Positions 36,201-44,806 of a stretch of DNA of 64,000 nt are shown here, one piece after another; the stretch's first letter is position 1, and every line of letters begins with the position of its first letter. This DNA comes from JAFDCJ01 sp049669725 (GTDB taxonomy: Bacteria; Desulfobacterota; Desulfobacteria; Desulfobacterales; JAFDCJ01): contig JBATKU010000735.1 in assembly GCA_049669725.1 (NCBI GenBank), positions 1 to 64,000 of the forward strand, in the 5' to 3' direction. The translations under genes and the position numbers were made by a program. Under the pieces are notes generated by a model, which was given only the letters and a program-made list of their open reading frames with translations, had not been told where the DNA came from and searched no databases.

Positions 36201-36314
36201 TTACTGTCAAGAAAAGTTGGGAAAAATTGTAACTATTGCTTGACAAAGTCTGGGAAGTAATGAGTGGTATCATAAACATAAAATTGCCCCGCAACACAAT
36301 AAGGAGGTGCAAAA

Positions 36315-36566
36315 ATGAAACTAAATGTTATGGCATTTGCATTGACGACTGGAATCATATGTGGTGTAGGCCTTTTCCTTTTGACCTGGTGGATTATCAT
36401 GTTTGATGGTGCCACCGGTGACCCTACGCTGATCGGTCGGGTTTATCGGGGATATGGAATATCCGCCGCCGGCAGTTTCATCGGTCTAATCTGGGCCTTT
36501 GTTGATGGTTTAATCGGAGGTGGGATTTTTGCGTGGTTGTATAATCGGATTGCCGGAAGTAAATAG
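36315..36566 (+). CDS. Small holin-like membrane protein
   Basis: An 83-residue membrane protein with two to three hydrophobic segments, glycine-rich (GLFLLTWWIIMFDGATGDP; YGISAAGSFIGLIWAFVDGL; IGGGIFAWLYNRI). Similar sequences are often annotated as bacteriophage holin, but there is no phage gene nearby, so I treat it as a conserved small membrane protein. The ATG has AAGGAGG eight bases upstream. The function is unknown. Confidence 0.7.
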   Translation: MKLNVMAFALTTGIICGVGLFLLTWWIIMFDGATGDPTLIGRVYRGYGISAAGSFIGLIWAFVDGLIGGGIFAWLYNRIAGSK

Positions 36567-36696
36567 CAAAAGCTTTTTTCAATGTGATTTTTCAGATTCT
36601 TTAAAAAGATAGCAAGATTCGGGTGGCTTCGGCATTTAAGATGATTTATATTCTGGCTAAATCAAATAACCAGTTTCAAGAGAGGTGATTCGAACC

Positions 36697-37569
36697 ATGC
36701 AAGCATCATCCCTATCCCAGGCCAGTGACGATTATGACCGGATTGAAAAAGCCATTAAATTTATTGAGAATAACGTTTCTTCTCAACCGGATCTGAAGGA
36801 AATTGCAGACCATATCGGTCTGAGTGAATTTCATTTTCAACGCCTCTTCGGCCGCTGGGTCGGTATCAGCCCCAAGCGGTTTTTACAATTTTTGACCAAA
36901 GAATACGCCAAACAACTGCTGGAGAATTCCGTCAACCTTCTGGATGTAACTTATGAAGCCGGCCTGTCCAGCCCCGGAAGGCTTCACGACTTATTTGTCA
37001 CCTGCGAGGCGGTTACACCGGGAGAATACAAAACCAAAGGAGAAGGGATTACCATTAAGTATGGTATTCACCCCAGCCCCTTTGGTGATTGTCTGCTGGC
37101 GACCACCGCAAGAGGTATTTGCGGTTTCTTTTTCGTAAAATATAGACAAAGAAAGAACCCCCTCGCTGAATTACGCTATTTTTGGAAAAATGCTGATATT
37201 GTAGAAGATCCGCATGCATCCCGGGAACTGGTTGATCGAATTTTTAACCCGTCCTTCGCCGACAGTTCCACACCGCTGCATTTGATTTTAAGCGGTACCA
37301 ATTTTCAGATAAAAGTCTGGGAAGCCTTGATCAAAATTCCCTTTGGTGCGGTGGTTTCCTATGAAGATGTGGCAATTCAGGTGGGCATCCCCGGCGCTAC
37401 CCGGGCGGTGGGCAGTGCGGTGGGCAAAAATCCCGTTTCCTTTATCATTCCCTGTCATAGAGTGATTCGCAAGACGGCCGACTTCGGCAACTACGGCGGG
37501 GGCACCGCCAGGAAGAAAGCGATACTCGGTTGGGAGGCCGCGCATATGAGCATGGCGCAAAGCGCCTAG
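36697..37569 (+). CDS. AraC-type regulator fused to O6-methylguanine-DNA methyltransferase (Ada-like)
   Basis: A roughly 290-residue protein. Residues about 10-115 are an AraC helix-turn-helix pair (LKEIADHIGLSEFHFQRLF). The rest is a methylated-DNA-cysteine methyltransferase with the active-site PCHRV (Cys253 from ATG 36697) and the helix-turn-helix block ATRAVGSAVGKNPVS. The N-terminal zinc methyl-phosphotriester domain of E. coli Ada (AdaA) is missing, so it repairs O6-methylguanine and may regulate, but cannot sense phosphotriesters. The start may also be GTG at 36685. It is encoded alone. Confidence 0.9.
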   Translation: MQASSLSQASDDYDRIEKAIKFIENNVSSQPDLKEIADHIGLSEFHFQRLFGRWVGISPKRFLQFLTKEYAKQLLENSVNLLDVTYEAGLSSPGRLHDLFVTCEAVTPGEYKTKGEGITIKYGIHPSPFGDCLLATTARGICGFFFVKYRQRKNPLAELRYFWKNADIVEDPHASRELVDRIFNPSFADSSTPLHLILSGTNFQIKVWEALIKIPFGAVVSYEDVAIQVGIPGATRAVGSAVGKNPVSFIIPCHRVIRKTADFGNYGGGTARKKAILGWEAAHMSMAQSA

Positions 37570-37631
37570 AGAAAGCTCATAGCGCATAGTAAAAATAAGG
37601 ATTCTATTATTTTTATAGCGGAGCGGACACA

Positions 37632-37727
37632 TCGTGGCTAAAAGCCACTCCCACCGCTCAATTACTGAAATATGTTAGCTATATTTAAGTTCTCAGTATT
37701 CAATGTGGGAGCGGCTTTTAGCCGCGA
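37632..37727. repeat. REPIN-like pair of inverted palindromes
   Basis: TCGTGGCTAAAAGCCACTCC and CAC (37632-37654) are repeated inverted as GTGGGAGCGGCTTTTAGCCG and CGA (37705-37727). Each arm is also a small hairpin (GTGGCT...AGCCAC and GCGGCT...AGCCGC). Two hairpins facing each other across about 50 bases is the structure of a REP doublet. The GCGGCTAAAAGCCGC type is widespread in bacterial spacers. Confidence 0.75.
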
Positions 37728-37803
37728 TTTCCTTTTGTATCGAATCGCAACCGCAGCAATTGAGCGGAATATGCTATTTTAAGACAACTTCAGGGAGGAA
37801 AAG

Positions 37804-38121
37804 ATGATTGCAAGACTCTGGCACGGCTGGACAACACCTGAGTATGCGGATGTTTATGAAAATCTGCTCAAGACGGAAATATTTCCCGGCATCGCCGCCA
37901 AAGGTGTTGCCGGCTACCGGGGTATCCAGCTGCTGCGGCGCGCTCAGGATGAGGAGGTGGAGTTTATTACGATTATGGAATTTGACTCCTGGGAAGCCAT
38001 CAAACAATTCGCAGGTAAAGATTACGAACGTGCCTATGTACCACCAAAAGCTCGCAAAGTTTTGGCGCGCTTCGATGAGCGTTTGCAGCACTATGAAATA
38101 AGGGAGAAGATAAGATATTAA
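37804..38121 (+). CDS. ABM-domain protein
   Basis: A 105-residue protein beginning IARLWHGWTTPEYADVYEN, with GVAGYRGIQLLRR and VEFITIMEFDSWEAIKQF. This is the pattern of the antibiotic biosynthesis monooxygenase/DUF-type dimeric barrel, likely soluble. The ATG has GGGAGGAAAAG upstream. No pathway is indicated. The two tandem ABM genes at 30.7-31.3 kb are only distant relatives. Confidence 0.75.
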   Translation: MIARLWHGWTTPEYADVYENLLKTEIFPGIAAKGVAGYRGIQLLRRAQDEEVEFITIMEFDSWEAIKQFAGKDYERAYVPPKARKVLARFDERLQHYEIREKIRY

Positions 38122-38204
38122 TTTGGATGCAATTTAAGGAACATCTATCAAATTAAGATCGGTGGCTTTCTGTCCCCAACATTGGCGGAAGACGGCTTTG
38201 ATTG

Positions 38205-38813
38205 TTATCGATTATCATATATCGTTATAATTTTCCCGTTACCTTTGCCTTCAATACTTTTAACATAAGCATTTATTACCTTATCCATTGGTATCGCATT
38301 ATGTCCGGGAAAGTAGGCTTCATATATTTCTACGGCATCTTCAACCAGACCCGATGACACAACATTAATCCTGACGCTGTTGCCCAGTTCTAAAGATGCG
38401 GCTTTAACAAAGCTGTGGATTCCGCCATTGACCATGGCAGGGCTGGTTGTGCCAACCACCGGATCATCAGCCAGAATACCCGTACTTAACGTAAACGAAC
38501 CGCCGGTATTCAAGTATTTTTGACCAATTCTTACAAGATTTACCTGCCCCATCAGTTTGCTTTTTAGTCCGATATAAAAGTCTTCTTCAGTCATCGAGTC
38601 TAAGGCTGCCCATTTGGCTTCTCCTGCAATACAAACAATGGCATCAACCTTCCCAATGTTCTCAAACATTGCTGCAATAGATTTGCTATCATCAATGTCT
38701 ACATTAACATCACCGGATTTTCGGCCGGCGGTTACAATTTGGTGCTTCTTTGCCAAATGAGCACTAACCTTCTTCCCGATTGTGCCGGTACCACCAATTA
38801 TTAGAATTTTCAT
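38205..38813 (-). CDS. Short-chain dehydrogenase/reductase, atypical
   Basis: A 202-residue Rossmann-fold oxidoreductase. The nucleotide-binding motif is IGGTGTIGKKV at residues 6-16, followed by AGRKSGDVNVDI and VCIAGEAKW. The usual catalytic YxxxK is altered: the matching segment reads NGGIHSFVKAAS, keeping Lys but lacking Tyr. It therefore belongs to an atypical, short SDR group that includes uncharacterised putative reductases. NAD(P) specificity cannot be told. It is encoded alone. Confidence 0.8.
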   Translation of the reverse strand: MKILIIGGTGTIGKKVSAHLAKKHQIVTAGRKSGDVNVDIDDSKSIAAMFENIGKVDAIVCIAGEAKWAALDSMTEEDFYIGLKSKLMGQVNLVRIGQKYLNTGGSFTLSTGILADDPVVGTTSPAMVNGGIHSFVKAASLELGNSVRINVVSSGLVEDAVEIYEAYFPGHNAIPMDKVINAYVKSIEGKGNGKIITIYDNR

Positions 38814-38999
38814 TTCGTTCTCCTCGCTTTCTGATAGTAGACCGCTAGGAGTATATCTTCAGGCCTAGCTGCGTGCAATTGGATAATTCTTCAAATTGCT
38901 CTTTAGCTTTACTCTGAATAACGCATACCGATCCGGGTAAGCCGCGCAAGGTACGAGCGTCGGCCAGACTGGAGGATAATGCAGTCTATGCAGTCTGCT

Positions 39000-39464
39000 C
39001 TACTGCGTGTGGCCAGGGTAATAAGCTGACAGAGCCTCAATGCTTTCCCTTAGGGTTTTCGCATATTTCATATCAGCATTTTGCTTGGCCTTCATTGCTG
39101 CAATAATTACCGTATGGTGCTTGATTAAACGTTCAGCATAGTCTTTTTGATCTGGTTTGACTCGTTGGGTCAAAAAATAATCACCAATCGTGGAAATTAT
39201 ATTTTGGGCATGTTTTTCTTTATTCATTACCCACCGAATCAATTGGTTCCGAGATTGCGCATCTGACTTGTCTGCCAGCTCAGCAATTAACCTGGCTGAC
39301 TTTTCTATGGTAGTGGCATCTTCGAGCATCGCTTGAACTCGGGCGTGGTCGTCATAAATTCCACACGGGATCTGGCAGTGTGCATCCGATGATTGCGGTA
39401 CCATTACAATCGCTCCGGTTACAGCAAAGGCAGCTAGCATCATTAAATTTTTCATTTGTTTCAT
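39000..39464 (-). CDS. sodN: Nickel superoxide dismutase with Sec signal peptide
   Basis: A 154-residue precursor of a Ni-dependent superoxide dismutase, which converts superoxide to oxygen and peroxide. The nickel hook HCQIPCGIY (HCxxPCGxY) starts at His29. It is preceded by a typical Sec signal peptide whose SDA-His29 cleavage site would expose His29 as the N-terminal nickel ligand. The mature part (about 126 residues, helical) has the family blocks. No sodX protease gene is nearby; signal peptidase I would do that job. The ATG has GGAGGA seven bases upstream. It follows dapL after 60 bases. It is probably periplasmic. Confidence 0.9.
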   Translation of the reverse strand: MKQMKNLMMLAAFAVTGAIVMVPQSSDAHCQIPCGIYDDHARVQAMLEDATTIEKSARLIAELADKSDAQSRNQLIRWVMNKEKHAQNIISTIGDYFLTQRVKPDQKDYAERLIKHHTVIIAAMKAKQNADMKYAKTLRESIEALSAYYPGHTQ

Positions 39465-39524
39465 CGTCGTTTCCTCCTTCCAAATTTATTAATTAACCAT
39501 TTACCAATAACAAATAATTTCCAA

Positions 39525-40748
39525 TCAAGCCAGGGCTTCCTTGATCCTGACCATGGCTTTTTCAACGTTATCGTAATCGTTAAAGGCGCTGATCCGGATA
39601 TAGCCTTCGCCGCATTTTCCGAACCCTGCTCCCGGCGTGCAAACCACAGCAGCTTTTTCCAGAAGCCGGTCAAAGAATTTCCAAGAATCAGATCCGCCGT
39701 CAATCCAGATATAAGGAGAATTCTCTCCACCGATACATTCAAATCCGAGCGCTGACATTTCCTGACGAATCAAGGCTGCATTTTTCAGATAGTAGTCTAT
39801 TAGTGCTTTTGTCTGCTGCTGGCCTTCTGCGCTGTATACTGCTTCCACCGCTTTTTGCACGGGATAGGAGACCCCATTGAATTTGGTTGACTGGCGGCGA
39901 TACCAGAGTGCGTGCAGAGATTGTTTTTCGCCTTCATATGTGTAGGCGACACATGTTTTTGGCACCACCGTAAAGGCACAGCGGGTACCGGTAAAACCAG
40001 CTGTTTTAGAGAAGCTCCGGAATTCGATAGCGACTTCCCGGGCGCCTTCGATCTCGTAAATTGATCTGGGCAGTTCATCATCGCGGATGAACGACTCATA
40101 GGCGGCATCAAACAAGATAAGGGCTTTGTTCTCCCGGGCGTAATCCACCCATTGCTTCAGGGCAGATTTTGATATGGTAGCCCCGGTGGGGTTATTGGGG
40201 TAGCACAGGTAAATCAGATCTACCTTTTCCCGGGGTAAATCCGGAATAAAACCATTTTCCCGTTTGCCCTCCAAATAAACAAGTCCTTCGTAGCGGCCCT
40301 GGTTATACCGTCCTGTTCTGCCCGCCATGACGTTGGTATCGACATAAACCGGATAAACCGGATCGGGAATCGCAATCTTTATATCTTTGGAAAACATTTC
40401 CTGGATATTGCCGTTGTCACATTTGGCACCATCGCTGATAAATATCTCATCCGGGGAAATATCAGCTCCCCTGGCCTGGAAATCATGCCGGGCTATCTTT
40501 TTTCGTAAAAATTCATATCCTTGCTCTGGACCGTACCCCCGAAAAGTCTTCGCGTCGGCCATTTCGTCTACTCCCCGGTGAAACGCTTGAATGCAGGCCG
40601 GGGGCAGGGGCCGGGTGACATCACCGATGCCCAGTTTAATCACATCACGGTCCGGGTGCGCTTCCTGAAAGGCGGCCGTTCTGTTTTTAATTTCAGCAAA
40701 CAAATAGGATGCCTGAAGTTTAAGATAGTTTTCATTGATTGTGATCAT
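39525..40748 (-). CDS. dapL: LL-diaminopimelate aminotransferase
   Basis: A 407-residue class I PLP aminotransferase that makes LL-2,6-diaminopimelate directly from tetrahydrodipicolinate, the short route of lysine and peptidoglycan synthesis in this kind of bacteria. Family blocks include IKLGIGDVTRPLPPA, FRGYGPEQGYEFLR, DGAKCDNGNIQEMF and YPNNPTGA, and the PLP-binding Lys is in SFSKTAGFTGTR. Length is as expected. An Lrp-type regulator lies upstream on the same strand, and sodN follows. Confidence 0.93.
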   Translation of the reverse strand: MITINENYLKLQASYLFAEIKNRTAAFQEAHPDRDVIKLGIGDVTRPLPPACIQAFHRGVDEMADAKTFRGYGPEQGYEFLRKKIARHDFQARGADISPDEIFISDGAKCDNGNIQEMFSKDIKIAIPDPVYPVYVDTNVMAGRTGRYNQGRYEGLVYLEGKRENGFIPDLPREKVDLIYLCYPNNPTGATISKSALKQWVDYARENKALILFDAAYESFIRDDELPRSIYEIEGAREVAIEFRSFSKTAGFTGTRCAFTVVPKTCVAYTYEGEKQSLHALWYRRQSTKFNGVSYPVQKAVEAVYSAEGQQQTKALIDYYLKNAALIRQEMSALGFECIGGENSPYIWIDGGSDSWKFFDRLLEKAAVVCTPGAGFGKCGEGYIRISAFNDYDNVEKAMVRIKEALA

Positions 40749-40768
40749 CGTTCACCTCTAATGTTGAG

Positions 40769-40838
40769 GTTCAGAAGTTCAGGGTTCCCCGTTCAGAGTT
40801 TCCTAAACGCTGAACCTTTGAACCCTGAACCTCTGAAC
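40769..40838. repeat. Inverted repeat between lrp-like gene and dapL
   Basis: GTTCAGAAGTTCAGGGTTCC with CCGTTCAG (40769-40796) reappears inverted at 40810-40838 as GTTCAGAGGTTCAGGGTTCA with AAGGTTCAG, giving a long stem with a 13-base loop. The arms are built from shorter GTTCAG units. There is no T tract. It may be a dispersed repeat or an RNA hairpin in the dapL leader. Confidence 0.7.
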
Positions 40839-40844
40839 GGTTAA

Positions 40845-41315
40845 TTATGACTGCTTCTCGTCATCATCAATCGGAAATTGAGCTGTTTCTTTATAGGTTG
40901 ACATTACGATGGAGGTCTTTGTCAGCTGGACGCCTTCGATGGAACGGATGGTTTCGCGGATCAGGCGTCCGATCTCTTCGGTATCCGATCCCCGCAGTTT
41001 GACCAAAAAGGCATCTTCGCCGGCCACATAATGGACTTCCTGGACATGGGGGCGGTGGGCCAGTTTTTTTCCGATCTGTATTTCATCGGCATACATATCG
41101 GTTTTGACCGTGATATACGCGATCAGGCTTTTGTTGAAAAATTTGGGGTTCAAGCGAACTTCATAACCATCTATAATATTTTGCTTTTCAAGCTTTCTAA
41201 TCCGTTCCAGAACAGCCGATGGGGCCAGCCCAACCTGACGTGCCACATCCACATTGGGTATTCGAGCCTTTTCCTGTAAAATCTTCAGTATATTTAAATT
41301 AATATCATCAATCAT
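40845..41315 (-). CDS. Lrp/AsnC-family transcriptional regulator
   Basis: A 156-residue regulator. The helix-turn-helix lies in residues about 8-55 (ILKILQEKARIPNVDVARQV; PSAVLERIRKLEKQNII). A C-terminal RAM ligand-binding domain follows (VKTDMYADEIQIGKKL; VHYVAGEDAFLVKLRG). It should respond to an amino acid. It lies about 100 bases before dapL on the same strand, so it is a candidate regulator of dapL. Confidence 0.9.
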   Translation of the reverse strand: MIDDINLNILKILQEKARIPNVDVARQVGLAPSAVLERIRKLEKQNIIDGYEVRLNPKFFNKSLIAYITVKTDMYADEIQIGKKLAHRPHVQEVHYVAGEDAFLVKLRGSDTEEIGRLIRETIRSIEGVQLTKTSIVMSTYKETAQFPIDDDEKQS

Positions 41316-41677
41316 TCATAAAATTCCGAAATTACCAGAACGATATTCTCTTTAATCGGCGATGTCAAGAGAAATTAATCTGAAAAGAACGGCATAGGGC
41401 TCAAGTATTAAGTCCCTGTTTTAATGATGATATTATCCTTCTTTATGGCTTGCACCCAGCCTGCCGAGCCATGGTCACGCCATAGCGTAACGACGGCTGG
41501 CACCTTGAGTCCTGAGTTTGGATCCCATTGGTATCATGCATCGAATACGGATGAATCACCGGACCTGTCTGGGACCAGCAACTTGCACCCAGGGGCCAGT
41601 CTGCCTCTTGATTTATTGGTTCTCTACTGTTACGGGAAAGTTTGACAACAGCTGATTCCTTGAGAGAGGAGGTACGT
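41316..41677. other. Intergenic region of 362 bases
   Basis: Divergent space between the Lrp gene and the DUF2461 gene. A frame at 41424-41645 has a start but no ribosome binding site and an unlikely composition. I see no convincing gene, promoter or repeat apart from the strong AGGAGG at 41667-41672 for the DUF2461 gene. Confidence 0.35.
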
Positions 41678-42364
41678 ATGGTGGAATTTAACGGTTTTTC
41701 CAGGCAATATTTTACATTTTTCAACCAGTTGGGAAAAAATAACTCCAAAGAATGGTTTGAAAAACACCGGGAGGGCTACGATGAGTTTGTCCTGCATCCG
41801 GCCAGGGAATTTGTGGTTGCCATGGGAGAAAAGCTAAGGAAAATTGCACCTGAGGTTAATGCCATTCCTAAGATCAACCAAAGTTTGTTTAAAATTAACC
41901 GGGATGTTCGCTTCAGCAAGGACAAAAGCCCATATAAAACCTATATGGGAGTTTGGCTGTGGGAAGGCGACCGCAACCGCATGGAGTGTTCCGGCTTTTA
42001 TTTGCATGTGGAAAACAAAAACCTTTTAATCGGTGTTGGGATAAAGATGTTTTCCAAACCGTTGCTGGATCGCTACCGTAAGGCTGTTGTGGATAAAAAG
42101 CTGGGAGCAGCATTAAAAAGCGCGGTCAAAAAGATTACTGAAAAGGGCTACCTGTTAGACGGAAAGCATTATAAAAAGATACCCAGCGGCTATGATTCCG
42201 AGCATCCCAATGCCGAATACCTCCTGTACAATGGACTAACTGCCCGGTTGGAGGAAAAAATTACGGATGTGTTTTATTCTGATGCCCTCATTGACTACGC
42301 CTATTCCCATTATAAAAATATGTTGCACCTGCACCGATGGCTCAAAAAAGTGCTTGACGAATAG
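41678..42364 (+). CDS. DUF2461 (TIGR02453) family protein
   Basis: A 228-residue member of a widespread family with unknown role. Recognisable blocks are NNSKEWFEKHREGYDEFVLH, FKINRDVRFSKDKSPYKTYM and the WLWEGD segment that follows. The ATG at 41678 has AGGAGG five bases upstream, which I prefer to the earlier start at 41642. It is probably soluble. A metallohydrolase gene follows after 49 bases. Confidence 0.85.
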   Translation: MVEFNGFSRQYFTFFNQLGKNNSKEWFEKHREGYDEFVLHPAREFVVAMGEKLRKIAPEVNAIPKINQSLFKINRDVRFSKDKSPYKTYMGVWLWEGDRNRMECSGFYLHVENKNLLIGVGIKMFSKPLLDRYRKAVVDKKLGAALKSAVKKITEKGYLLDGKHYKKIPSGYDSEHPNAEYLLYNGLTARLEEKITDVFYSDALIDYAYSHYKNMLHLHRWLKKVLDE

Positions 42365-42413
42365 ATTTATAAAGATCTATTACCAATTCTAAATGCCATG
42401 AAAGGAAATTCAA

Positions 42414-43370
42414 ATGGATTTTACACTCAATGAAGTCGATAAGGTGGAAGTTCTGACGTTGCAGGATAATTATGTTGACATCGCCTCCATGGACAGCACC
42501 GCAATGGTGCAACGGGCGATGCCAGTCAAAGACTCGGAGGCTAAAGTCAGCATTCTGGCCGAACACGGTTTTTCAGCCTTGATCACGGTTACCGCCGGTG
42601 ACAGCACCAGAAGTCTCCTGTTTGATTTCGGTTTTTCAGAACATGGCACTGCCTTTAATGCCGATGCCCTGGGATTGGATCTGTCCGGCGTAGAGACCCT
42701 GGTACTGTCACATGGTCACATGGATCATTTTGGGGGTTTACTGCCAATCGTTGAGCGAATCGGCAAAAAGCCAATTGAATTGGTTCTGCACCCTTCTGCT
42801 TTCAGGCAGGAGCGCTATATTAATGCGGGCGAAGATTTAAAAATATCTTTACCTTCGCTAAAGCGTGAGAAGTTAAAAGAAGCCGAAATCCTTCCGGTCG
42901 AATCGAAAGATCCCTACTCGCTTCTAGATGGCACCCTTCTTTTTCTGGGGCAGGTACCCAAAAAGACGGATTTTGAAACCGGAGATTCCCGTTTGTGTTA
43001 TGACGTGCAAGGAGCATCGCATCAGGATCTCATAGAGGACGACACCGCCGTCATCGCCCATGTTAAAGGAAAAGGCTTGTTGATTTTATCCGGCTGCGCC
43101 CACGCCGGTATTGTCAATACGGTGAAATATGCCCAGGAGACCACTGGAGTTGATTCGATCTATGCCGTTATGGGAGGCTTTCATCTTACAGGAGCCGTGA
43201 ATGAGCCTGCCATTGGGCCGACCATTGCAGCCCTGAAAGAGCTGAATCCCGGATATATTGTTCCCACCCATTGTACCGGCCGCAAAGCCGCCATGCTTAT
43301 CGAAAAGGAAATGCCCGAAAAATTTCTTTTAAACATGTCCGGTACTAAAATGATATTCGCCGCCCAATGA
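42414..43370 (+). CDS. MBL-fold metallo-hydrolase (COG1237-like)
   Basis: A 318-residue metallo-beta-lactamase-fold enzyme. The metal-binding motif is SHGHMDHFGG (His100, His102, Asp104, His105), with further ligands expected in SGCAHAGI and PTHCTG. The layout matches the family annotated as beta-lactamase-like or 7,8-dihydropterin-6-methyl-4-(beta-D-ribofuranosyl)-aminobenzene-phosphate synthase-like proteins. The substrate is unknown. The ATG at 42414 has AAAGGAAA upstream. Confidence 0.85.
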   Translation: MDFTLNEVDKVEVLTLQDNYVDIASMDSTAMVQRAMPVKDSEAKVSILAEHGFSALITVTAGDSTRSLLFDFGFSEHGTAFNADALGLDLSGVETLVLSHGHMDHFGGLLPIVERIGKKPIELVLHPSAFRQERYINAGEDLKISLPSLKREKLKEAEILPVESKDPYSLLDGTLLFLGQVPKKTDFETGDSRLCYDVQGASHQDLIEDDTAVIAHVKGKGLLILSGCAHAGIVNTVKYAQETTGVDSIYAVMGGFHLTGAVNEPAIGPTIAALKELNPGYIVPTHCTGRKAAMLIEKEMPEKFLLNMSGTKMIFAAQ

Positions 43371-43461
43371 TACCGTAATAATCCTGAAGGGAATTTGCGC
43401 TTGTATCGCAAACAGAGCAAAAAATTTCCAACCGTGCATTTGTATCCGAACTATAAATTAG

Positions 43462-44277
43462 CTATACCGATTGACTCAGTTCGACAGCCCGGTTTATGGC
43501 ACTGTCAATGGCATCCATGATACCGGCTTTAAAGGCATAGGTTTCCAGGGTATACAGGCTTTCGATGGAAATTCCGCCCGGCGTGCTGGCCTCACTGATG
43601 AGTTCGTGGGGAGGTACCTGCCGGGTTTTCCAAACTTCCATGGAGCCGGCAATGGTTTGATAGACAATTTTTGTTGAGGTATCGCGATCGATTCCTGCCC
43701 GGACACCGGCATCGATGAGCGCCTGAAACAGCATGTAGGTGATGGTCGGGCTGCTCAAGGCCATTACGGTATTCACCTGTTCCTCTTTTACAACCACATA
43801 CTCGCCCAGGCAGGCAAACAGCTCAAAAATTTCCGCTTTCAAATCATCAGAAACATGATCATTAAAGGCAAGGGCCGTGATGCCCATCCCGACCTGGCTC
43901 GGGGGGTTGGGCAGGGCCCTGACCACCGGTAGGCGGCTTTCCAACTCCTCATAGGCTTTCATGGGTATGCCGGCGGCCACGGTGATGATTACCTTATTAT
44001 CCGGAAAGCCGATGCGTTTCAGCTCTTCCACCACCTCTCCCACCAAATGGGGAAGGACATTGATAAAAATAAATTCACCTGTGAACACCGCCTCCATATT
44101 ATCTTCTGCGACGGATATACCGTAGGCTTTTTTCAAATGTTGCCCTTTTTCTTTAACCGGATCACTGACAATCAGGCGTTCTGGAACAACATTATCGGAC
44201 TTGGTCAAATTGGCTAAGATGATTTCAGTGATGTGGCCACCGCCGATGAAGGCGATGGAGCGATCGTTAAGTGCCAT
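43462..44277 (-). CDS. proC: Pyrroline-5-carboxylate reductase family protein
   Basis: A 271-residue NAD(P)-binding reductase that would make L-proline from 1-pyrroline-5-carboxylate. The Rossmann motif IAFIGGGHITEIIL opens the protein. ITVAAGIPMKAYEEL, VVRALPNPPSQVGMG and TPGGISIESLYTLE in the C-terminal helical domain are family blocks. I start at ATG 44277, with GAGGA eight bases upstream, rather than at 44322. It is encoded alone. Other members of the family have different substrates, so proline synthesis is likely but not certain. Confidence 0.85.
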   Translation of the reverse strand: MALNDRSIAFIGGGHITEIILANLTKSDNVVPERLIVSDPVKEKGQHLKKAYGISVAEDNMEAVFTGEFIFINVLPHLVGEVVEELKRIGFPDNKVIITVAAGIPMKAYEELESRLPVVRALPNPPSQVGMGITALAFNDHVSDDLKAEIFELFACLGEYVVVKEEQVNTVMALSSPTITYMLFQALIDAGVRAGIDRDTSTKIVYQTIAGSMEVWKTRQVPPHELISEASTPGGISIESLYTLETYAFKAGIMDAIDSAINRAVELSQSV

Positions 44278-44327
44278 AATTTTTTCCTCACAAGAGTAAG
44301 CGTTGGTATGAATGAAATCCACCTCGA

Positions 44328-44348
44328 TCCCCCTTTAATAAAGGGGGA
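44328..44348. repeat. 21-base palindrome TCCCCCTTT-AAT-AAAGGGGGA
   Basis: A perfect 9-base inverted repeat around a 3-base centre. It matches a very common short palindrome found in intergenic regions of many bacteria. No function is assigned. Confidence 0.6.
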
Positions 44349-44615
44349 AGAATTGGTTCTGCCCTTATCAAATTCGGATTGGACTGGTAAGCGCTTAACT
44401 CTGACAATGCCGGTAATTTCCTGTTTTGTAAAGAAAAAATTCTGATTCAAATTACCGAGATGTAATATTTTGGCACCGAATTCAACTTTGCTCAGCGGTC
44501 CCGGTTCGGCGGGGATTAGAAGGCGCATCAAGTTAAAAGGTATTTTTTTAGAATGACCGGTTTGATATCCTAATATAATAAAATCACTTAATATTTCTGA
44601 AAAATGACCGATATA

Positions 44616-44663
44616 GTGGTTGTCGAAAACGTTTCGTTTTTCAAACGTTTTTTCGACAACCAC
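44616..44663. repeat. Strong hairpin in a long leader or intergenic region
   Basis: GTGGTTGTCGAAAACGTTT (44616-44634) pairs with 44643-44663 (AAACGTTTTTTCGACAACCA C in reverse complement), with a 2-base bulge and an 8-base loop. No terminator T tract follows. It lies about 145 bases upstream of the response-regulator gene and could be an RNA structure, a protein-binding palindrome, or a repeat. Confidence 0.65.
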
Positions 44664-44806
44664 ATATACCACAGTTCCAAATTTCGTAATATTGTTATGG
44701 AGCGCGGTATAATATTAAGGCCGGCGTTGCAGGATTTGGTAAAATTTGCTATTTTTCGATAGCCGAGGCATTGAATAAGGCTTCTTGTTATAAGGTACTG
44801 TAAAGA

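Noticed and set aside
36315..36566. Prophage holin
   Set aside because: No endolysin or other phage gene nearby; the sequence is a conserved small membrane protein.
36660..36700. Sequence resembling a tRNA T-loop (GGTTCGAATC on the minus strand)
   Set aside because: No acceptor, D or anticodon stems can be formed around it; it precedes the Ada-like gene start.
41424..41645. Plus-strand frame of 73 codons
   Set aside because: No ribosome binding site, and the DUF2461 gene with a strong site starts right after it.
44214..44672. Minus-strand frame of 152 codons upstream of proC
   Set aside because: Overlaps the proC start and a repeat palindrome, and has no domain; translation of repeat sequence gives its SPFIKGG-like stretch.
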